64,000 bases of DNA from Bedellia somnulentella (lineage: Eukaryota > Arthropoda > Insecta > Lepidoptera > Bedelliidae): the NCBI GenBank assembly GCA_963576735.1, contig CAUYWD010000115.1:1-64000 (forward strand), given 5' to 3'. Numbering within the stretch: the first letter of the stretch is position 1; every line of letters begins with the position of its first letter. Of the stretch, positions 8,709-17,150 are shown one piece after another. The translations under genes and the position numbers were made by a program. The notes beneath the pieces are model-generated. The model saw only the letters and a program-made list of their open reading frames with translations, ran no database searches and was not told the origin of the DNA.

Positions 8709-10844
8709 TTATCCGATAGTCATGGGTTCCTCCTCAGCTCTTGGCTTTGTATTAGCCTGAGTAGAGCTTGGATGCCCTATGCCAACCCTCTTATGACCTG
8801 CCCGCTTAGTTTTGTTTGCGGCACAGGTTTTGGCTCCAATTTTGTGGCCTGCAGGCCTTCCATCAGCCGTGCAGATGGGACAGCTTGGCTTTGCATGGCA
8901 TGTGTCTGCTATGTGGCCGGCCAAACCGCAGCGATAACAGAGATCGCTACGGTCGATTTGTGAGTCACATTTTGCACGGACATGGCCCACTTGGAGGCAC
9001 TTATAACAGCGTAGCTCCTTTCGTGGTAATAGCTGCACGCGCACTTCTCCCCATCCAATTTGAATATTCCCCTTCTGGAGCAAATTCTTTGCCGCAATAA
9101 GCGGGCACCTGACGTGGACTGTTGATAGCCCACGTTGCCCTTCGGTTATCCGACCAACCTTCACATCAGACTTTGAACAGTCCCCGGCGCTAGCTACGGC
9201 TTCGGCCACCTCATTTGTGGAAACTGAGTCGTCCAGACCAAATAGACGGAGGTCTTCAAGTTTCATTGGTCTAAACACAGTTACCAAGTCAGATGGAAGA
9301 ACTTCTTTTAGCCTTTTTGCGAAGGCATCGGCTTTTTCGGAGGACTGCTCTCCTGATATCTCGTATTTTCGGGCCCCTGTGATAGCTGTTCGTATCCGCA
9401 AAGGCCCGATTCCCAGACCACTCATATCAATTTGCTTCCTGGCCTGAGATAGGATATCGCCATAGTTTGCTCCTTTCTTTTCCGCCTCCGCATCAAGTCT
9501 TACAACCACTGCCGCAGATCGTGGCGTCCGGAGTTTACGCACCTTCGGCTTTGCAGCTTTTTTCGCCATATGTTGGCCAGTAGCTACTGGGGCTGCAGGC
9601 GTGTTTTTCTGCCCTTTTTTATTTTTTCGTCGGACAACTGTTGCCCACGACTCCTCCGTGGTTGCCGAAGATGTGCTTGGTTGTTGCGACATTGAATCTC
9701 GCACCACAACAGCTGGTCTTGACACCGGTTTTACAGCAGGTAAGGGTAAAATAGCAGGTCGTACTGAAGTTTTCCCCCCTCCCTTACCCTTTCCTTTACC
9801 CTGCAGCCTTTTTTCGGTCGTGGAAGACTTTGTAGACTGTGCAGGGTCGGTAAGCAGCTGGGCTCTCTTGTCCGCCGCTAGAGGTGGCCGTAAGCGTTTT
9901 TCGGGAAGCAATCGGCCCTCTAGAGCTTCCAGCCGAGCGTTGACCATGGTCCCTACTTGGACCATGATTTTTTGAGCTAGGCTGTCAGTAGCCTCAGAAT
10001 TTAGGTTGCATCCCCGAATTTCTACCCTAAAGGCTTCTAGTTCCTTTCGGAGTGCTTCCTGCTCCGACCGGAGACCTTCGTTTGATGATTTCAAGACTTT
10101 CAACTCGTTTTTTAGTCGAGCATTGTCATCTTGTAGCCTCCTCGTTTCATCAGTCGACGATCGTTCTAACAGAGCTTCTGTGGACTCTTTGATCGTCGAC
10201 GTTGCCTCCTTGAGCTTTTTAATGAACGTGCCCTTCAACGCCTTCGAATTATGAGCAACATCCATTATTTTAGCTATCCCTTCCTGAACCGATGCTAGAA
10301 TTTCAGCTGCCGTCTTTTCAGAGGCTGGTATCGGTGCCTCTGTAATTTGTGGCCTTTGCAGTCTCTTCTTCTCTTGGACAGGGTTATTCCGTTCCATTCT
10401 CTGAGACAGCTCTTCTGAGTTTTTCAGTAAGAAACTGTCTCTTTTCGCCTTTGCGAGTTCTTCACGAGCTCTGCCGACGCCAATGAACTGGCCTGTTGTT
10501 GGTGGCCTACCACGCCCTCTTTTCGCAGTTGCTTTGGAATTTGAGGAAACTGCACTGCCGTCTGAATCTGAGGCACTTAAGCCACTGCCAGCACGCCGTT
10601 TTCTGTGTAGGTCCCACAGCCTGTTTTCACCTTCCACAGTCGTATGTGAGCTCACACTCATATTTTCATCAGTAAGATCGGAGTCCGATAGTCGTTCGCA
10701 TAAGTCGTTGTATCGCAAAAGATGGGTGCTGTCCCCCCCAGAATACAAGGGACGGCCTACATCAAAAGATGTAGGGAGGGATTCTCCGCCGGCGGAGCCG
10801 ACGGTACCCTCCTGGGGTAATAACTTTCTATTTTCACTCATCAT
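8709..10844 (-). CDS. Element B ORF1: gag-like RNA-binding protein with zinc knuckles (711 aa)
   Basis: An intact ORF1. The N-terminal third is Ser/Asp-rich with a basic patch (KRGRGRPPTTGQ). The middle holds a Glu/Lys/Leu-rich helical stretch with coiled-coil character (about residues 220-275), and the C-terminus has three zinc knuckles: CYKCLQVGHVRAKC, CYRCGLAGHIADTC and CPIC..H..C. Such proteins bind element RNA and, in SART1, direct the RNP to telomeres. The ATG at 10844 was chosen because element E starts the same way (MMS.NRK..PQEG) and conserved RNA stems are spaced identically from it. It ends TAA TAATGG, with ORF2 beginning inside the second stop. Confidence 0.93.
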   Translation of the reverse strand: MMSENRKLLPQEGTVGSAGGESLPTSFDVGRPLYSGGDSTHLLRYNDLCERLSDSDLTDENMSVSSHTTVEGENRLWDLHRKRRAGSGLSASDSDGSAVSSNSKATAKRGRGRPPTTGQFIGVGRAREELAKAKRDSFLLKNSEELSQRMERNNPVQEKKRLQRPQITEAPIPASEKTAAEILASVQEGIAKIMDVAHNSKALKGTFIKKLKEATSTIKESTEALLERSSTDETRRLQDDNARLKNELKVLKSSNEGLRSEQEALRKELEAFRVEIRGCNLNSEATDSLAQKIMVQVGTMVNARLEALEGRLLPEKRLRPPLAADKRAQLLTDPAQSTKSSTTEKRLQGKGKGKGGGKTSVRPAILPLPAVKPVSRPAVVVRDSMSQQPSTSSATTEESWATVVRRKNKKGQKNTPAAPVATGQHMAKKAAKPKVRKLRTPRSAAVVVRLDAEAEKKGANYGDILSQARKQIDMSGLGIGPLRIRTAITGARKYEISGEQSSEKADAFAKRLKEVLPSDLVTVFRPMKLEDLRLFGLDDSVSTNEVAEAVASAGDCSKSDVKVGRITEGQRGLSTVHVRCPLIAAKNLLQKGNIQIGWGEVRVQLLPRKELRCYKCLQVGHVRAKCDSQIDRSDLCYRCGLAGHIADTCHAKPSCPICTADGRPAGHKIGAKTCAANKTKRAGHKRVGIGHPSSTQANTKPRAEEEPMTIG

Positions 10845-10881
10845 TCATGTTTTGGTAGGCAATTTTACCCTCGGCCTACCA
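10736..10881 (-). promoter_or_regulatory. Conserved structured RNA around the ORF1 start of element B
   Basis: Stems on +: TGGTAGGC (10853-10860) / GCCTACCA (10874-10881) just upstream of the ATG; CCTACATC (10756-10763) / GATGTAGG (10768-10775) with an AAAA loop; CTCCGCC (10784-10790) / GGCGGAG (10791-10797); GGAGGG (10775-10780) / CCCTCC (10807-10812); CCCCAG (10736-10741) / CTGGGG (10812-10817). The same stems occur in D and E with compensatory substitutions, and the structure begins 27 nt into ORF1 in both B and E. Function unknown; translation control, RNA packaging or an ORF1/RT binding site are candidates. Confidence 0.75.
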
Positions 10882-11275
10882 TCGAGCTTAACCCCCCCTA
10901 CCCCTGCGCTAGGCACTGGACCCCCTCCAGACACTCATCCCCTCGGCACGCTGACCTTGGGATTGGGGTAATTTTTTATAGAGGTTTTCTTCCTCGCAGC
11001 CCAGACCTCAGTGGCCTGAGCCCCCGTTCCCACCGAAGTGGGCTTACGGGTTGGCCGGCAGTATCATGAAGACACTGCCGCCCCTCCATCACCAGCCGCC
11101 CAATGTGGACAGTCGCTGGGACCGAACGCAAGACAGAACCTGGCCGACCGATACGACACAAACGCCAGGTTCTAACTTAACAACGACGCCTACTCGGTAC
11201 ATTGGCTTCACCCCGGGCTGGATTGCCCGAGGCTACTGAGCCCCCACGCCGCGACAAGGCTGTACCATGTGGGGG
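10845..11275 (-). other. Element B 5' UTR with structured module
   Basis: About 430 bp from the ORF1 ATG to the CCTAA junction. From about 10972 to 11125 it carries a block also found in D, in E, and three times in the 3' UTR of C. Stems in the block include CCCAC (11029-11033) / GTGGG (11038-11042) with a CGAA loop and CGGCAGT (11056-11062) / ACTGCCG (11074-11080). No monomer array is present, unlike A and C. Confidence 0.8.
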
Positions 11276-11360
11276 AACCTAACCTAACCTAACCTAACCT
11301 AACCTAACCTAACCTAACCTAACCTAACCTAACCTAACCTAACCTAACCTAACCTAACCT
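11276..11360. repeat. Telomere repeat (AACCT)17 between elements B and C
   Basis: Seventeen perfect pentamers between the 5' end of B and the T-run (11360-11383) that is the poly(A) of C. Confidence 0.99.
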
Positions 11361-12255
11361 TTTTTTTTTTTTTTTTTTTTTTTACGTGGTCGGAATCTGG
11401 AAACAGATACACTGACCGCCCAAAGGGGGGCAGGCGGCCAGGTTATGTGGGGTTTCACCCACTAAACCTTTCCACGGTGGACTTCCTCAGACACTTGGGA
11501 CGCCTCCGGGACCTCGCTGAACACGCCGGTGACGCCCTCGTGTCTTGCCCTTTCGGGCACCTCCCTGGGGAACGAAAAAACGCGCCCCAGTACTCCGCAC
11601 GCCTTGCGGCTCGGCAGCAGTCGTCCACCAACTGCCACCGCCTCCTTGGGCCACAAAATTCGAGACGGGGCCCCCACCCCGTAACGAAGAGTGACACCAT
11701 CGTGGCATTTTTTATAGAGGTTTGCTTCCTCGCGGCCCAGGCCTCAGTGGCCTGGTCCCCCGTTCCCACCGAAATGGGCTTACGGTTGGGCCGGCGGCAG
11801 ATCAGAACTGCCGCCGCCCCCTCGCTGCCCAGCCGCCAGATGCCAGCAGACGCTGGGCCGAAAAGTGACACCTTCGTGGCATTTTTTATAGAGGTTTGCT
11901 TCCTCGTGGCCCAGGCCTCAGTGGCCTGGTCCCCCGTTCCCACCGAAGTGGGCTTACGGTTGGGCCGGCGGCAGATCGGAACTGCCGCCGCCCCCCTCGC
12001 TGCCCAGCCGCCAGATGCCAGCAGACGCTGGGCCGAAAAGTGACACCTTCGTGGCATTTTTTATAGAGGTTTGCTTCCTCGTGGCCCAGGCCTCAGTGGC
12101 CTGGTCCCCCGTTCCCACCGAAGTGGGCTTACGGTTGGGCCGGCGGCAGATCGGAACTGCCGCCGCCCCTCGCTGCCCAGCCGCCAGATGCCAGCAGACG
12201 CTGGGCCACGTCGTGTGATAGGGACAACGACGTCTTCACCACCGGATCGGGCTCA
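11361..12255 (-). other. Element C 3' UTR with terminal stem-loop and three tandem 175-bp modules
   Basis: The terminal stem GTGGG (11447-11451) / CCCAC (11458-11462) is at the same place as in E and B. Further upstream on the RNA, a block of about 175 bp is repeated at 11702-11875, 11876-12050 and 12051-12207. Each copy resembles the 5' UTR block of B, D and E (shared ATTTTTTATAGAGGTTT, CCCGTTCCCACCGAA and so on) and folds a strong stem, CGGCGGCAG (11792-11800) / CTGCCGCCG (11808-11816) in the first copy. The open frames in this block on both strands are by-products of its GC-rich repeat structure. Confidence 0.82.
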
Positions 12256-15200
12256 TCAGTTCCGTCTGGCGTGCCCCGTCCTTCTTCGCCGCAAGGTGGG
12301 ATCTGCCCTCTCCCGCTCTCTCTCGGCTGCAGCTTTCATCTCCATCACACTATCGCAGAATGTGATGGCGGCCTCCCAGCACTCCTCGCCCTCCAACATC
12401 GCTTTGATGAGGGATGGCGGGGACAAGTCAGTCCCGATTTTACTTGTTAGAACTCGGCGCTCATTGTCCCAAGCCGGGCAAAACTCCAGGGTATGTTGCG
12501 CCGAGTCTAAGTTGCTGCTGCAGTGGTGGCATTTTGTCGTTTCGGCACGACCAATTTTGTTCAGATAGTCACCGAAACATCCGTGTCCGGTGACTATCTG
12601 GGTGAAGCCGAAGCTCACCCTTCCTCCCGGTCTTTCGATCCATTCCCGGAAGCTGGGAAGGATCGCCTTTACCGTGCGCCGTTCGCAGGCTGGCCTGTCT
12701 GAAAGGCGCTCTGCCCAGGCTTCTAGCGCGATCTGCCTCTGTTCCTTTCGGAGTGCTGACTTCTCCCTGTCCGTCTGCCGGTCGTTCGCATTGCGGGACC
12801 TGTCATACACGGCCGTATCCGCTGCCGCGAGCAAGTCGAACGGCGGCATACGCGCCAGAAGTGTCGCAGCGTCGAAGGAGATCGTCCGGTATCCCCTGGC
12901 AACTCTGATGGCTATCAGACGCTGACAGCTGTTGAGCTTCCTCACGCAGCTCCGTGACAGTCTGTCAGACCAAGCTGGAGCCGCGTAGAGGGCGATCGAG
13001 CGAATAATGCCAGAGTATAACCTTCGGACCTCCTCAGATGGACCACCGAGGTTTGGCAGCAGCCGGTGCAATGCTCCTGCGACTTTCAGGGTTTTGGGGA
13101 TCATCCTTTCTATATGTTCCGCGAAGAGCCATCGGCTGTCCAGGATGACCCCCAGATATTTAAGGTGATGACCCACCTTCACCGGGACGCCACCAACTCT
13201 GATGGTGGTATCAGGCGGTTCCCGATTCTTCGGCAGGCCATGGAACCATATGGCCTCTGTCTTTTGAGGAGAAACCTTCAGCCCTAGGCTCTCGATACAC
13301 GCCACTACCCTGGCGAGTGTGAGGTCTGCTAGCCGTGCCGTCCGCTCGAAGTCCGAGCCTTCGACGAGGACAAGAGTGTCATCGGCGTAGCAGACCAGTT
13401 CGCTGCCCTCCGGGAACCTAGTTGTCAGGACGATGTCGTACGCGATATTCCATAGAATTGGCCCGAGCACCGACCCTTGGGGCACACCGCAGCAAACTTC
13501 CTTGCTCTGTGTGGAGCGTTCCCTGTCTTTGAAGTTTATCTTCCGGTCTGATAGGTATGCCCCAATAATACGGCATATGTACTCGGGCATGCGGAACCTC
13601 CTCAGCGCATCGTGTATGGCAGTCCAGGGAAGGGTGTTGAAGGCATTGGCGATATCGAGGCTAATCGCCAGCACCACTTTACCCTCTTCGACCGCTTGCC
13701 CAGAATGAGAGCGGACCCACCGGATCGCATCGACCGTAGAGCGCCCCACTCTGAAGCCGTACTGCCTATCCGACAGATCGGGGCCCTCGTCGGCTAGATG
13801 CGCGTATACGCGCTCGGCGATCACTCTCTCAAACAGCTTCCCCGACTCGTCCAGGAGGCATATGGGGCGGTAGGATGAGGGAAGGGAGGCGTTCTTGCCC
13901 TCTTTCCGCAGGAGCACCAGCCCCGCCCTTCTCCAGTCACTGGGGTAGTGGCCCAACCGGAGACAGCAGGTGAATAGCAGCTGAAGTCTGCCACCCAGTA
14001 CCTTCAGCGCTAACGCCCACGCTTTCCCTGGGATTCCGTCCGGGCCCGGGGCCGTGTTCTTCCTGCCCATCCGTTTCACTGCTCTCTCCAGCTCCTCGGA
14101 CGTAACCGCCCAGTCCTCCGACCACAGCAGCTCCTGTGGGTAGGCTGCTCCCGTGAGGCGTTCATCCCGGGCAAAGGGGAACAGGGTGTCCACCACATTT
14201 GTCAGGAATTCCGCCTCGAGGGTTTCGGTTACCGGTGGGGCCCATGGACGCAGTTTCCCGAGGACCACCTTATAAGGCTTCCCCCAAGGATCCTGGTCCA
14301 GCTGCTCTGTCAGTTCCTTCCATGAGCTCTCTTTTGATTGAGCGATCGCGTTTTGCAGGCGCACAGTTGCCTCCCTGTAGGCTAGATAGGCTTCGGTTTT
14401 TTCGGCGTCCGTAGCCCGCCGCCGTCTTCGGGTTCTGTTACACCTTCGCCTACTAGCCAAACAGGCTGTGCGGAGTCCCGCGATTTCGCCCGACCACCAA
14501 TACTGGCTCCTCCTCTCGCGGGGTCTGGTTCGTGGCATAGCGGAGTCGCAGACGGTAACCATGGTTTCCCGGAACCATTCAGCCTCTGCTTCCGGGTTGA
14601 TTATGTCTGGCTCGGGCTGCCAGGCCGCCACGTTTGCTGCCGCCGACAGCAGGTCCCGGTCCATCTTTTTAGCGCACCACCTATTCTGGGTAACCTCCTG
14701 ATGAGCAGGTCTTTTCGGCGTCGACATCCTCATCTCAACATAGTGGTGGTCGGATAGAGTGGCCACATCATCCATCACTCTCCAACCAGAGACTTTGCTG
14801 AGGGCCGCCCGGTTCGCAAAGGAGAGGTCGACGACCGAATCCCCCTGCCATCGTGAGCAGGTGGGCGTTCTACCGGAGTTCAACAAGATGACGTCCATCT
14901 GGGCCGCCCACTCCTGGATGGTTTCCCCCCTGCGGTTGCAAGTTGTGTCCCCCCAGGCTCGGGATCGGGCATTAAAGTCCCCCAAGAGCATCATCGGGTG
15001 ATGGGTGAGGTCACTCGTGCAGACCGCAAGGGAGTCCAGAAAGGTCTCAAACTCAGCCAGGCTGCAGTTTGGTGAGGCGTAGCAGCTAACGATAACTGTT
15101 TTGCCCCACTTTACGGCAACCCAGCCTTGTCCCTGTCTCAGCAATGTAGCGGGCATGTTGTTGAGGCTCCCACCCCAGTACACCGCTGCCATGCCTGTAG

Positions 15201-15351
15201 AATCTTTGAACCAGCGGGGATGATCCGGGACGCTGTATGGTTCTTGGACCGCGGCCACTGCCACAGACCTTTCTGATGCGTATTGCATAAGGAGGTCTTG
15301 TGCCCCGCGGCAGTGGTTGAGGTTGCATTGGATAATGATGTGGTTATCCAT
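12256..15351 (-). CDS. Element C ORF2: endonuclease-reverse transcriptase, intact (1031 aa)
   Basis: A full-length ORF2 of lineage I. The APE-type endonuclease occupies about the first 210 residues (LNHCRGAQDL, GDFNARSRAWGD, SDHHY). The RT has SLDIANAFNTLPW, GVPQGSVLGP and YADD at 655-658. The C-terminal CHHC...HTLEFC zinc finger is present. The start overlaps the ORF1 stop by 8 nt (ATGGATAA), so ORF2 is probably made by termination-reinitiation on a bicistronic RNA, as known for this group. No internal stop or missing catalytic residue was seen. Confidence 0.94.
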   Translation of the reverse strand: MDNHIIIQCNLNHCRGAQDLLMQYASERSVAVAAVQEPYSVPDHPRWFKDSTGMAAVYWGGSLNNMPATLLRQGQGWVAVKWGKTVIVSCYASPNCSLAEFETFLDSLAVCTSDLTHHPMMLLGDFNARSRAWGDTTCNRRGETIQEWAAQMDVILLNSGRTPTCSRWQGDSVVDLSFANRAALSKVSGWRVMDDVATLSDHHYVEMRMSTPKRPAHQEVTQNRWCAKKMDRDLLSAAANVAAWQPEPDIINPEAEAEWFRETMVTVCDSAMPRTRPRERRSQYWWSGEIAGLRTACLASRRRCNRTRRRRRATDAEKTEAYLAYREATVRLQNAIAQSKESSWKELTEQLDQDPWGKPYKVVLGKLRPWAPPVTETLEAEFLTNVVDTLFPFARDERLTGAAYPQELLWSEDWAVTSEELERAVKRMGRKNTAPGPDGIPGKAWALALKVLGGRLQLLFTCCLRLGHYPSDWRRAGLVLLRKEGKNASLPSSYRPICLLDESGKLFERVIAERVYAHLADEGPDLSDRQYGFRVGRSTVDAIRWVRSHSGQAVEEGKVVLAISLDIANAFNTLPWTAIHDALRRFRMPEYICRIIGAYLSDRKINFKDRERSTQSKEVCCGVPQGSVLGPILWNIAYDIVLTTRFPEGSELVCYADDTLVLVEGSDFERTARLADLTLARVVACIESLGLKVSPQKTEAIWFHGLPKNREPPDTTIRVGGVPVKVGHHLKYLGVILDSRWLFAEHIERMIPKTLKVAGALHRLLPNLGGPSEEVRRLYSGIIRSIALYAAPAWSDRLSRSCVRKLNSCQRLIAIRVARGYRTISFDAATLLARMPPFDLLAAADTAVYDRSRNANDRQTDREKSALRKEQRQIALEAWAERLSDRPACERRTVKAILPSFREWIERPGGRVSFGFTQIVTGHGCFGDYLNKIGRAETTKCHHCSSNLDSAQHTLEFCPAWDNERRVLTSKIGTDLSPPSLIKAMLEGEECWEAAITFCDSVMEMKAAAERERERADPTLRRRRTGHARRN

Positions 15352-17125
15352 GTTTTGCGGCGTTTAGATCCTCCCCAGTGGTTGTTACCACTTTCGCCGG
15401 TATTCTCCCGGTCTTTTTGGCATTTCCGTTCAGGTGCTGTAGGCAGCTTTTGGATCCCAAGCGGTGGTTTGCTGGTTTCCCTGCCTCGGTGCACAGAGGG
15501 CATTTCGGCTCCTTTGCATTGCACTCGCGGGCCTTGTGGCCTTTTTCCCCGCACCTGTAGCAGCAGTCGCTGCGGTCGGCCGAATTAGGGCACTGCTTCC
15601 GGACGTGACCAAAGTCCATGCACTTATAGCACTGCGTTTTTCGGGATTTCAGGGGCTCAACTCGGGCAGCGGCCCACCCCACAGGCAGTGTCTTTCCCGT
15701 CGCCAGCTTATTTGCGACAGCTATAGGGCATTTTACCCAGGCCGTACCGAGTCGGCTTTGGCCTCTACGGTGAACGTCCCCCACCTTCACCTCCGACTCC
15801 TTGCAGCCGCTAGCTGCCACTATTGCGGCCACAACGTCGTGGGCAGACAGCGAATCGTCAAGGTCGTGGATACGGACCTCCGAGGTTTTAACCGGCCGCA
15901 CGATGCTGACCTCGAAGTCGGTCAGTTTCGCCGTCATGGCGGCAGCCAGTGCGTCGGCTTTTTCGGCACTTTCTGGCCCCGGTACCTCCAGCAGGAGCCC
16001 TCCCGAGAGGGTTTTCCTTTGACGGACCGTTGTGATACCGAGGTCCCGCAGTTTAATCCGTTCCCTGGCCGCCTTCATTACCGCGCCTAGGGTGGAGTCA
16101 GTACCCTCCCTTGTTCTAACGGTGATAACCGCTTTGCTCGGGGCTTTCGGCGGCTTCTGGCTCTTTTGCGGTGTAGGCACCACCTTGACCACTGGAGTCC
16201 TCGGCTGCCTCACAGCCTGTGACGACTTCGTTTTTGCCTTCCGACCGAGGGCCTTGACCCATTCGTTGGGTTGCGGGCCGGCTGAATGGGGGTCGTTAGG
16301 GACCGAGATCTCCACCGGTGGCAGGTCCACAATTGGGGGGACCTTGGTCGGTTTGCGCCTCTTTCCGTTCCGTACCTCGTCGTTCGGTGCGGTCCTCCCT
16401 TCATTGGGACACACCTCTCTGCGGAGAGCCGCAATCCTCTCCGCAACGAGCTTCTCTACCGCTGCCATATCCCGCTCGGGGTGTGTCAGCGGTTGAGGGG
16501 TGGGGATGCGGGGGCACTCTTCCCCAGCCGAGCTGCTCAGCCTTGCAGCCGCAAGCTCATCCTGCAGCTTCTCCATACGCTCCTCCAGCTTCGCCAGCCT
16601 GGAGCGGAGGTCTGCGTTTTCCACTCTGAGTCTTTCCTCCTGGTTGTGCTCCGATGATCTCATCGTGAGCTCAACCGAGGCCGCCTCAATGAGTCGAGCC
16701 GCCGCCCTGAGGTCCCTCACAAAGGTCCCTTTTAGGTTCTTCGACCTTTTGGCAACAAAGCAGACCGCTTTAGCGGCCTCCAGCGCCCTTGAGCCAACAT
16801 CCACCGTTGGCTGCTCTTTGAGCTCTGATGCCCAATCCTTACGGTCCGGGATTGGCTCAAAAGGCTCTTCGGAGGACACTTTTTTAAGCCTCTTAGGCTT
16901 CCCTTTTGGGTGTTCTAACGCCGCAGGAACCTGCTTAGGCAGCTCCTTGCCTAGACTGCAGGAGGTTTCAGCGGGCGCGCCCATGGAAGGGGAATCCAAG
17001 AGAGTCACAACTTGAGCTTCCAGCTCTCCACTATCAAAGCCCGCAAAGGGCTCGCAGAAGCTTTGTGAGCCATCAATCTCAGTCACTGGGGATAACCCCC
17101 TTACTGGGGATCTAAACAGTGGCAT
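15344..17125 (-). CDS. Element C ORF1: gag-like protein with three zinc knuckles (593 aa)
   Basis: An intact counterpart of the broken A copy. It has a Glu/Leu-rich helical segment with heptad character (roughly residues 155-185, around ENADLRSRLAKLEERMEKLQ), a long Pro/Lys-rich linker, a conserved middle domain and C-terminal knuckles CYKCMDFGHVRKQC, CYRCGEKGHKAREC and CPLCTEAGKPANH...C. It starts MPLFRSPV, unlike the MMS starts of B and E, so lineage-I elements with monomers have a different ORF1 N-terminus and leader. Expected to coat element RNA and target it to telomeres. Confidence 0.93.
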   Translation of the reverse strand: MPLFRSPVRGLSPVTEIDGSQSFCEPFAGFDSGELEAQVVTLLDSPSMGAPAETSCSLGKELPKQVPAALEHPKGKPKRLKKVSSEEPFEPIPDRKDWASELKEQPTVDVGSRALEAAKAVCFVAKRSKNLKGTFVRDLRAAARLIEAASVELTMRSSEHNQEERLRVENADLRSRLAKLEERMEKLQDELAAARLSSSAGEECPRIPTPQPLTHPERDMAAVEKLVAERIAALRREVCPNEGRTAPNDEVRNGKRRKPTKVPPIVDLPPVEISVPNDPHSAGPQPNEWVKALGRKAKTKSSQAVRQPRTPVVKVVPTPQKSQKPPKAPSKAVITVRTREGTDSTLGAVMKAARERIKLRDLGITTVRQRKTLSGGLLLEVPGPESAEKADALAAAMTAKLTDFEVSIVRPVKTSEVRIHDLDDSLSAHDVVAAIVAASGCKESEVKVGDVHRRGQSRLGTAWVKCPIAVANKLATGKTLPVGWAAARVEPLKSRKTQCYKCMDFGHVRKQCPNSADRSDCCYRCGEKGHKARECNAKEPKCPLCTEAGKPANHRLGSKSCLQHLNGNAKKTGRIPAKVVTTTGEDLNAAKHG

Positions 17126-17150
17126 AGCAAAGCCTTAGAATCCTCCAGAG

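Larger units (their letters stand above)
5171..11275 (-). mobile_element. Element B: intact telomere-targeted R1-clade non-LTR retrotransposon
   Basis: A complete element of about 6.1 kb: poly(A) tail (T-run 5170-5187 on +), 3' UTR to 5577, ORF2 5578-8706, ORF1 8709-10844 and a 5' UTR to 11275. The 5' junction on the element strand is GGTT followed by CCCCCACATGG, i.e. cut between T and A of TTAGG; the 3' junction is poly(A) followed by GGTTAGG. Lineage II, with element D. No damage is seen in either ORF, so it may be competent. Confidence 0.93.

Noticed and set aside
11447..12043. Long open frames on both strands (about 200 codons) in the C 3' UTR
   Set aside because: They follow the GC-rich 175-bp tandem module, are open on both strands and resemble no protein; a side effect of repetition.
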